In this document: positions 7,093 to 12,081 of the stretch, piece by piece
Layout: each line of letters opens with the position of its first letter
Numbering within the stretch: position 1 is the stretch's first letter
Assembly: GCA_028696915.1 (NCBI GenBank)
Contig: JAQVGB010000027.1
Coordinates: 1 to 12,081, forward strand
Source of the DNA: Candidatus Dojkabacteria bacterium
GTDB lineage: Bacteria > Patescibacteriota > Dojkabacteria > SC72 > JAFGCJ01
Length of the DNA: 12,081 bases
Reading direction: 5' to 3'
Made by a program: the position numbers and the translations under genes
Notes under the pieces: generated by a model
Database searches by the model: none
What the model saw: only the letters and a program-made list of their open reading frames with translations
What the model was told of the DNA's origin: nothing

Positions 7093-7521
7093 ATGTCGTT
7101 TGAATTTGCCGTTCTCCGGTGGAAGATCACTGATACAATTGTGTTGTCATCCGTGAAGTATGTCATTGTCGGATTTGCGACCTTCGGTCTTGATTTTGTG
7201 CTTAACTGGTTTCTCATCAAAGTGGTTGGCATGAACTACCTGATCGTTGGATATCTGATCGCTCCGCTTGTCCTTGCGTTCAACTTTTATACGCACAAGC
7301 ACTGGTCGTTCAAAGATATGAGGACGGAGCAGAGCCGCACGCACCGGCAAATTGTGCGCTATCTCATTCTCGTTGCGTTCAACTCGATCGCGAATATGGG
7401 TTTGATGTATCTGTTCTATGGTGTTTTAGAACTTCCTCTTTTCCTGACACGGGTCCTGTGTACCGGAGTGGGGATCATGTGGACATTTCCAATAAACCGT
7501 CTGTGGATTTACAAGCCGTAA
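7093..7521 (+). CDS. GtrA-like four-helix membrane protein
   Basis: A small integral membrane protein (142 residues) of the GtrA/DPMS family. Four hydrophobic segments are visible (about 21-42, 47-66, 88-110, 115-136). The family's two aromatic-basic loops are there: NFYTHKHWSFK (64-74) after helix 2 and PINRLWIYKP (133-142) at the C-terminus, each resembling the usual NRxWxF motif. GtrA proteins are thought to help move polyprenyl-linked sugars across the membrane for cell-surface polysaccharide, and often sit near glycosyltransferases. None is beside this one. The gene follows trpS by 9 bases and probably shares its transcript. The start at 7093 is the first in-frame start after a TGA at 7087-7089. 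The GAAGG before it abuts the ATG and is too close to act as a normal Shine-Dalgarno. Confidence 0.85.
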   Translation: MSFEFAVLRWKITDTIVLSSVKYVIVGFATFGLDFVLNWFLIKVVGMNYLIVGYLIAPLVLAFNFYTHKHWSFKDMRTEQSRTHRQIVRYLILVAFNSIANMGLMYLFYGVLELPLFLTRVLCTGVGIMWTFPINRLWIYKP

Positions 7522-7542
7522 TCGCGAGTTGTCTGAGTTTTT

Positions 7543-8364
7543 CTATGTACGTAGTGAAACTGATCGGCCGTCTATGATCAGAAAGCCTTCCTGCTCGAGT
7601 TTTTTAAGAATTGGCGTGAGCGTGTCAGGAGTAAGTCCTGTTTTCTCGGAAAGCTCCGGAGATGAAAGAGTCTCCTGTTTCGTGAGTGTCCGAATGATTG
7701 TGCCACGAACCTGTCTGACCGATCCTTCGAACGGAGACTGCCGTGTGTAGTGGCGGCTTTTCGAGTTCGGGTTGCCGAACGTTTTTTTCACAAAGTACCC
7801 GTAATCCATGAGTGCCCAGTACCACTCGCGTGGGTTTTTTCGATTGAGGGTTTCTTTCACAAGCGCGAGGATTTCTTTGTCTGTCACACTATCAGAATCA
7901 TTAAAAAAATGATGGATGAATGCGCTTCGAATATTTGTTTCGATAAAGATCGTCGGTTTATTGAATGCGAAGGCCGCTATAGCTGAACTTGTGTAGGGCC
8001 CGATTCCGGGAAGTGTCGAGAGAATTTCGGGAGCGGAGGGAACAGAAGCATTGTGTTTGGTGACAATGATTTTTGCGCTTTCATGAAGATATAATGCTCT
8101 CCTGTTGTATCCCAGTCCCTGCCAGGACGCGAGCACATCTCTGGACTGAGCACTGGCAAGGTGTCTAACGGTCGGGAATTTTGTAATGAAGGTGAGAAAT
8201 TTTGGTACGACCCGGTCCGTCTGTGTCTGCTGGAGCATGAACTCGGAAACGAGGATGTGGAAGGGGTCAGACGTGTCGCGCCATGGGAACGACCGGCGGT
8301 TTTGCTCATAGTAGCGGTAAACAGTTTCAACGAATGCATCCTTTTGCTTTTCGGAATAGTTCAT
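7543..8364 (-). CDS. mutY: MutY-like A/G-specific DNA glycosylase, no Fe-S cluster, winged-helix-like tail
   Basis: A HhH-GPD superfamily base-excision enzyme (273 residues) that by homology removes adenine opposite 8-oxoguanine. Visible are PWRD (27-30), SEFMLQQTQTDRVVP (40-54) with the MutY catalytic Glu at 41, WQGLGYNRRA (81-90), and the helix-hairpin-helix LPGIGPYTSSAIA (118-130). Oddities: the active-site Asp of the family (LDGNVKR in E. coli) is replaced by Glu142 in IETNIRSA; no cysteine occurs in the whole protein, so the C-terminal 4Fe-4S cluster is absent; and instead of the NUDIX-like domain there is a tail (about 213-273) that looks like a winged helix. The start at 8364 gives the family-typical N-terminus; the frame is open to 8547, but the extra 61 residues are unlike MutY. 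It is convergent with gtrA and divergent from the HIT gene. Confidence 0.88.
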   Translation of the reverse strand: MNYSEKQKDAFVETVYRYYEQNRRSFPWRDTSDPFHILVSEFMLQQTQTDRVVPKFLTFITKFPTVRHLASAQSRDVLASWQGLGYNRRALYLHESAKIIVTKHNASVPSAPEILSTLPGIGPYTSSAIAAFAFNKPTIFIETNIRSAFIHHFFNDSDSVTDKEILALVKETLNRKNPREWYWALMDYGYFVKKTFGNPNSKSRHYTRQSPFEGSVRQVRGTIIRTLTKQETLSSPELSEKTGLTPDTLTPILKKLEQEGFLIIDGRSVSLRT

Positions 8365-8372
8365 GAATTTCG

Positions 8373-8378
8373 AGTGTA
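8373..8378 (-). promoter_or_regulatory. Candidate extended -10 element of mutY
   Basis: On the minus strand TGCTACACT reads as an extended -10 (TGn plus TACACT, hexamer at 8378-8373), ending 8 bases before the ATG at 8364. Transcription would start within a few bases of the start codon. No convincing -35 at standard spacing and no Shine-Dalgarno were seen. Confidence 0.4.
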
Positions 8379-8497
8379 GCATATGGAAATGGGTTATTGC
8401 GTGTAAACGGCGGGATGCACAGGATTGGAGGATCTGTGTAAGCCATTGTTGCGCGTTGACGTTTTCTGATTTCCATGGAACAATTCGGTATATAAGG

Positions 8498-8503
8498 TAT
8501 AAC
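8498..8503 (+). promoter_or_regulatory. Candidate -10 element of the HIT gene
   Basis: TATAAC (8498-8503) lies 9 bases before the ATG at 8513; an overlapping alternative, TATAAG, is at 8491-8496. TTGACG (8456-8461) resembles a -35 but is too far away for either. The 148-base gap between mutY and this gene should hold both divergent promoters. Confidence 0.4.
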
Positions 8504-8512
8504 TCCAGACCG

Positions 8513-8947
8513 ATGCTCAAAGATGACTGTATATTCTGCAATATCATTAAAGGGATCGTCCCATCATTAAAAATTCATGAAAATGACAAGTATCTTGCGA
8601 TCTTGGACATTGCTCAGTTTACGGAAGGCCACACGATCGTTATTCCGAAAGATCATATCGAATTTGTCTGGGATGCTCCACAGATTGGGGAGTACTTTGA
8701 ATTTGTAAAAAAAATTGGAGATCATTACCGTGAGCTGGGATATTCTTATGTTGATGTGCTGACCTTCGGAAGACTGGTACATCATGCGCACGTGCATCTC
8801 GTTCCTCACAAGGGTGATGATCCTGATTGGAAACAGGCGCTTTCGGTCATCGGGGAGTATCAAGTCGATCCTTCCCGCCGGCCCGGTGCCGACAAAGGAG
8901 AAAAAATCGCCGAAAAGTTCAGGATGAATCCCAATCTGTCCGAATAA
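8513..8947 (+). CDS. HIT family nucleotide hydrolase
   Basis: A histidine-triad protein of 144 residues. The triad HAHVHLVP (91-98) gives His91, His93 and His95, with His93 expected to be the nucleophile by analogy to HINT/Fhit. CIFC (6-9) at the N-terminus is the usual zinc-site start in bacterial HIT proteins, and EGHTIVIPKDHIE (38-50) is the conserved central block. Family members cleave nucleoside phosphoramidates or dinucleotide polyphosphates; the exact substrate cannot be assigned. The open frame extends upstream to 8363, but the first 50 residues overlap the divergent mutY 5' region and resemble nothing, so ATG 8513 (MLKDDCIFCN) is taken as the start. The C-terminal tail (about 117-144) is charged. 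pepF follows after 39 bases. Confidence 0.92.
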   Translation: MLKDDCIFCNIIKGIVPSLKIHENDKYLAILDIAQFTEGHTIVIPKDHIEFVWDAPQIGEYFEFVKKIGDHYRELGYSYVDVLTFGRLVHHAHVHLVPHKGDDPDWKQALSVIGEYQVDPSRRPGADKGEKIAEKFRMNPNLSE

Positions 8948-8986
8948 TGGAATTACTCACGATCAGTCCCCAATAAAGATTATGCG

Positions 8987-10837
8987 ATGAAAAATATCGA
9001 CAAAACAACAATGGACAAAAACAAAAGGGGTACAAAAAGTGAACGGGATGGTCGTATGTGGAATTTCCAGCTGATGTACTCCGGTCCCACGGATCCGCAG
9101 ATTCAGAAAGACGTCGAGCAGGCGGCACGCAAAGTGGAGGCGTTTGCTCAAAAATGGAAGGCCCGGTCGGATTATCTCACTGATCCCGGTGTTCTAAAAA
9201 CCGCTCTCGATGAGTACGAAGATCTGCTTGCCAACTACGGAACAAGTGGAAATGCCGGCTATTACTGGGCGCTCAGACAGGAACAGAACAAGTCGGACCC
9301 GGCAGTCAAGGCGCAGGTCAACAAACTGCATGAAAAAGAGGTCAAGCTTGAAAACGAGATCGAATTCTTCTTGCTGAACATCGGAAAGGTCCCCCCAAAA
9401 ACTCAAAGAATCATGCTGGGATCGAAGAAACTGGAGCCATATCACCATCTCCTCTATCAGATTTTCGCGACATCCCGGTACGACTTGACCGAGCCAGAGG
9501 AGCGCATCATGAACGTTAAAAGCAAAACATCACACTCCAACTGGGTACAGATGACGTCGAGGTTTATTGCGAGGGAGGAAGGTGTCGTGCTCGATATCGA
9601 TGGAAAGGAGCGGAAAAAGACATTTTCAGAGGCTCTTGAACTACTTGACGAACCGGATAAAAAAGTCCGCGACTCATCTGCGCAATTGATTCATCATGTT
9701 ACTGAAAAGTATGCCGATGTTGCCGAATCGGAGCTGAACTCAATCCTTGAAAACAAAAAGGCAGAGGACACGCTTAGGGGATATGGATGTCCTGATTTGC
9801 CCCGCCACCTGTCGGATGATATCGAATCAGCGGTTGTCGATGCGATGCTTGAAACCGTCGAGGCAGACTTTTCGGTCCCTCAGCGGTATTACCGCTTGAA
9901 GGCGGCACTTCTCGGACAGCCCTCGCTTGCGTATCATGAACGAAATGTGAGGTACGGCGTGCTTGATAAGAAATATACGTATGAAGAAGCCGTGAAAATG
10001 GTAACCTCGACATTTGCGGACATTGATCCCGAATTCTCAGCAATACTGGAATCTTTTGTGACAAACGGTCAAATCGATGTGTTTCCCAGAAAAAATAAGT
10101 CGGGAGGAGCATTCTGTGCTCACGGCCTGAAGATCAGTCCGGTCTATATTCTGTTAAATTTCACCGGGTCTGCCCAGGATGTCCTCACCATTGCGCACGA
10201 GAGTGGCCACGGTATCAATAATGAAATGATGCGGAAATCGCAGAATTCACTGAATTTCAGTTCGCCGCTTTCGACTGCCGAGGTCGCGAGCACGTTCTTC
10301 GAGGACTTCGTGCTCGAGAAACTGCTGTGCGACGCCGATGACGAGATGCGCCTTGCGATCATGATGATGAAAATGAACGACGAGGTCAGCACGATTTTCC
10401 GACAGGTCGCGTGCTACCGGTTTGAGCAGGCCCTGCATTCGTCGTTTGCCCAAAAGGGCTATCTGTCGAGAGCGGATATTGGAACCGTATTTACAGAGCA
10501 CATGTCGGCATATATGGGCGAGGCGGTGACTCAGGATCCCGGCTCGGAGAACTGGTGGGTGTATTGGGGGCATATCAGGAGGTTTTTCTATGTGTACTCG
10601 TATGCAAGCGGACTTCTGATTTCAAAGTCACTCCAAAGCATGGTCCGGCAGGATCCTCGTTCTGTAAAAAGTATCAAGACGTTCCTGTCGGCGGGAAGCT
10701 CAAAATCTCCTCTCGATATTTTCCGGGAGTGCGGGATAGATATTGCCGATAAAGGATTCTGGAAAAAAGGCGTAGAGGAAACAGAGAGGCTGTTGGACGA
10801 CATAGAGACGCTTGCTAAGAGTCTTGGAATGGTGTGA
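8987..10837 (+). CDS. pepF: M3-family oligoendopeptidase (PepF-like)
   Basis: A zinc metallopeptidase (616 residues, close to the usual 570-600) of the M3B/PepF group, which cuts short peptides in the cytoplasm. The zinc motif is HESGH (404-408, codons 10196-10210) with Glu432 in STAEVASTFFED as the likely third ligand. The PepF N-terminal helical region (about 40-200) and the C-terminal GYLSRADIG, ENWWVYWGHIRRFFYVYSYASG (split over 486-560) fit the family. No signal peptide is seen: the first 23 residues are Lys/Arg-rich and could be a non-conserved extension. ATG at 9011 or 9056 (MWNFQLMYSG, which is where PepF homologs usually begin) are alternative starts; none has a Shine-Dalgarno. It probably follows the HIT gene in one transcript. 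No clear terminator lies after it. Confidence 0.93.
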   Translation: MKNIDKTTMDKNKRGTKSERDGRMWNFQLMYSGPTDPQIQKDVEQAARKVEAFAQKWKARSDYLTDPGVLKTALDEYEDLLANYGTSGNAGYYWALRQEQNKSDPAVKAQVNKLHEKEVKLENEIEFFLLNIGKVPPKTQRIMLGSKKLEPYHHLLYQIFATSRYDLTEPEERIMNVKSKTSHSNWVQMTSRFIAREEGVVLDIDGKERKKTFSEALELLDEPDKKVRDSSAQLIHHVTEKYADVAESELNSILENKKAEDTLRGYGCPDLPRHLSDDIESAVVDAMLETVEADFSVPQRYYRLKAALLGQPSLAYHERNVRYGVLDKKYTYEEAVKMVTSTFADIDPEFSAILESFVTNGQIDVFPRKNKSGGAFCAHGLKISPVYILLNFTGSAQDVLTIAHESGHGINNEMMRKSQNSLNFSSPLSTAEVASTFFEDFVLEKLLCDADDEMRLAIMMMKMNDEVSTIFRQVACYRFEQALHSSFAQKGYLSRADIGTVFTEHMSAYMGEAVTQDPGSENWWVYWGHIRRFFYVYSYASGLLISKSLQSMVRQDPRSVKSIKTFLSAGSSKSPLDIFRECGIDIADKGFWKKGVEETERLLDDIETLAKSLGMV

Positions 10838-10941
10838 TCCCGGTCATTCTCAGATAGAGGAGTCTGTGCTTGCTCTTCCTTCGATTGAGGCGGTCGTTAT
10901 TTCGGTGGAAGGGGATGCCGAAACTGTCCTCCAACCATAGC

Positions 10942-10971
10942 GAAGGGCAGATATATGAAGGGCAGATATAT
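10942..10971. repeat. Perfect tandem duplication of a 15-base unit
   Basis: GAAGGGCAGATATAT occurs twice, back to back (10942-10956 and 10957-10971). The second copy ends on the last base of the DUF378 stop codon (minus-strand TAA, 10973-10971). It lies in the convergent gap between pepF and the DUF378 gene and looks like a simple slippage duplication. Confidence 0.9.
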
Positions 10972-11204
10972 TAAGGCTCGCGCATTTCCGCCATACCTTC
11001 CTTGCGGGTCAGTTGAGCGGCAAGGACGGCGGTATACAATGCGGAGAGGCCGACAAGGATATAGATGGCACGGCTCAGAAATGTCATTTCCCCGAATATC
11101 GCGGCGACAAGATCAAACTCGAAAAGACCGATCAGGCCCCAATTCAACCCACCAATTATTACGAGCGCCAAGGTTATATAGTCGAGTGTCGTAAGTCTTC
11201 TCAT
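10971..11204 (-). CDS. DUF378 family small membrane protein
   Basis: A 77-residue protein with two hydrophobic segments (about 8-28 and 43-64). LDYITLALVIIGGLNWGLIG (7-26) with FDLVAAIFG (30-38) and LSRAIYILVGLSALY (43-57) matches the DUF378 pattern closely. Members are two-helix membrane proteins of unknown function, widespread in bacteria and common in small-genome lineages. The C-terminal tail (65-77) is charged and probably cytoplasmic. The ATG at 11204 is natural for the family; no Shine-Dalgarno is seen. It shares its strand with the next gene to the right (148-base gap), so it may be read from that transcript or from its own promoter. No function is assigned. Confidence 0.87.
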   Translation of the reverse strand: MRRLTTLDYITLALVIIGGLNWGLIGLFEFDLVAAIFGEMTFLSRAIYILVGLSALYTAVLAAQLTRKEGMAEMREP

Positions 11205-11352
11205 TGTGGATTGGAGCGTAACTTAGTGATGTCTTCATAGTATCCATCCGGTATGTGATCTCCGTGTGGCAGGTACGTGAAAAAAGAAGGAGAAGCGCAA
11301 AAGGATTTACATTTTTTCTGAAAAATAGCCGGAGAGTGGTCCGCCGGTCCTC

Positions 11353-12081
11353 TTACCACTGAGCATGCCGGACGATGACGTTCCTGGCAATGAGCTGTTG
11401 TTTGGTTTCCGACCCGCCGACGATATAGCCTGACTCAAAACCTTTTTCTGCGAGTATCCAGTCCCGTCCCTCGACCTTTAGTAGGTACTGACCTCCAAGT
11501 TCAACGAAGCGAAATCTTCCTTTTTCGTCGCTGACACGGGTGTCTACCAGTTTGCCGTATGTCCTGTCGTACAGGCTGAGCGTTACGCCTGCAACAGGAT
11601 TTCCATCCATGTCTTTCACGTGTCCCCATTTTCCCTGTTCTTCAATCCACATAAGTAGATAGGCGGTCATGAGGGTCAGGTGCGCCGTTAGTATCAGCAG
11701 GTGTACGACGTCCCTGATTGTGAGGTAATTATAGAGTGCAAGCCCCAGACCGGTCAGCATGAGAAGTGGACTGACGAGCATGAATAGTTCGGCAAGCTTG
11801 CTTGAGAATGTAACAAAATACCGTCGGAACGGACTCTGTGTGAGCTTGTCGAGCGGCACGTACATGCGAACCGGTGCACGGTCGTCAAGAACTTCGTATG
11901 CACCGCCATTGTAAACATTCCTGCGAACGCCGTCGGTGTTTCCTGAAATGATCCGGCTGGGGAACCGGTATCCTCCATGCTGGATGACAATCTCATAAAT
12001 ACCCTTTGATGGTTCAAATGAAAAGACACCGTTGATGTTCGTCACCGCGGTCTCGAGAAGTTTTTGCCTTCCTACGGTGTA
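11353..12081 (-). CDS. Membrane protein with two carboxypeptidase-regulatory-like domains (3' part; start outside window)
   Basis: The frame is open through the right edge: twelve codons (YTVGRQKLLETA) precede the first GTG at 12045, so the gene begins beyond 12081. The visible 242 residues hold the end of a beta-sandwich domain (VTNINGVFSFEPSKGIYEIV, then GGYRFPSRII), a two-helix membrane hairpin (about residues 96-118 and 124-146 of the fragment), and a second CarboxypepD_reg-like domain starting GHVKDMDGNPVAGVTLSLYD and containing SDEKGRFRFVELGGQYLLKV. The pattern GxVxDxxGxPVxGVxVxL...DxxGxFxF...GxYxLxV is typical of these transthyretin-like folds. Both domains should lie on the same side of the membrane, probably outside. 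The role is unknown; such domains often serve in adhesion or surface assembly. After the stop, the minus strand has a GC-rich stretch and then TATTTTT, possibly a weak terminator. Confidence 0.75.
   Translation of the reverse strand, partial: YTVGRQKLLETAVTNINGVFSFEPSKGIYEIVIQHGGYRFPSRIISGNTDGVRRNVYNGGAYEVLDDRAPVRMYVPLDKLTQSPFRRYFVTFSSKLAELFMLVSPLLMLTGLGLALYNYLTIRDVVHLLILTAHLTLMTAYLLMWIEEQGKWGHVKDMDGNPVAGVTLSLYDRTYGKLVDTRVSDEKGRFRFVELGGQYLLKVEGRDWILAEKGFESGYIVGGSETKQQLIARNVIVRHAQW

Noticed and set aside
8363..8512. Upstream extension of the HIT frame by 50 codons.
   Set aside because: It overlaps the mutY 5' end and the divergent promoter region, resembles no HIT N-terminus, and a -10-like hexamer sits inside it just before ATG 8513.
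8365..8547. Upstream extension of the mutY frame by 61 codons on the minus strand.
   Set aside because: It would overlap the start of the HIT gene, and MutY proteins normally begin shortly before the FPWR motif, as with the start at 8364.
10866..10940. A 24-codon frame from GTG with AGAGGAG three bases upstream, reading VLALPSIEAVVISVEGDAET and on to TAG.
   Set aside because: It is too short to judge, the Shine-Dalgarno spacing is tight, and no match comes to mind; it may be a real small peptide or a gene remnant, but cannot be supported.
1..12081. Search for tRNA or rRNA genes, CRISPR arrays, phage genes, toxin-antitoxin pairs or defence genes.
   Set aside because: No clover-leaf-like sequence, regularly spaced repeats or motifs of such systems were seen in any gap; all gaps are under 150 bases.

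Overview
The window looks like a compact bacterial chromosome segment, most likely from a Patescibacteria/CPR-type lineage. This is inferred from gene style, not from a marker gene. The pointers are short intergenic gaps, start/stop overlaps of the ATGA type, a MutY-like glycosylase without cysteines for an iron-sulfur cluster and with a C-terminal winged-helix-like tail, and small DUF378 and GtrA membrane proteins. TGA, TAA and TAG all end recognisable proteins at the expected place, so the standard bacterial code applies.

Layout. At the left edge (1 to about 145) is the last piece of an insertion sequence: the C-terminus of an rve-type transposase followed by a run of ten G. Next comes a MgtC/SapB-DUF4010 membrane protein (196-1461), then a two-gene MacB-type ABC exporter (1578-3724) whose ATPase and permease overlap by four bases. 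A likely operon of prolyl-tRNA synthetase, tryptophanyl-tRNA synthetase and a GtrA-like membrane protein follows (3818-7521). On the minus strand, convergent with it, is a MutY-like DNA glycosylase (7543-8364). Divergent from that is a HIT-family hydrolase (8513-8947), followed by an M3-family oligoendopeptidase (8987-10837). The right end holds two minus-strand genes: a DUF378 protein (10971-11204) and the 3' part of a membrane protein with two carboxypeptidase-regulatory-like (beta-sandwich) regions around a two-helix hairpin (11353 to beyond the window).

How the genes fit together. Most are housekeeping: charging of proline and tryptophan tRNAs, repair of oxidised-base mispairs, nucleotide hydrolysis, peptide turnover and envelope transport. 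There is no CRISPR array, toxin system, prophage or obvious defence island.

The most unusual object is the prolyl-tRNA synthetase. At 746 residues it is much longer than the usual bacterial enzyme of about 570. It contains two diverged copies of the INS (YbaK-like) editing domain: one in the canonical place and one inserted earlier, between the SHEF motif and the zinc-ribbon segment. The upstream copy has Trp where the canonical copy keeps the editing lysine. A second theme is gene starts: three genes have a -10-like hexamer 8-9 bases before the start codon and no Shine-Dalgarno, suggesting leaderless transcripts, whereas the internal permease gene has a near-perfect Shine-Dalgarno.
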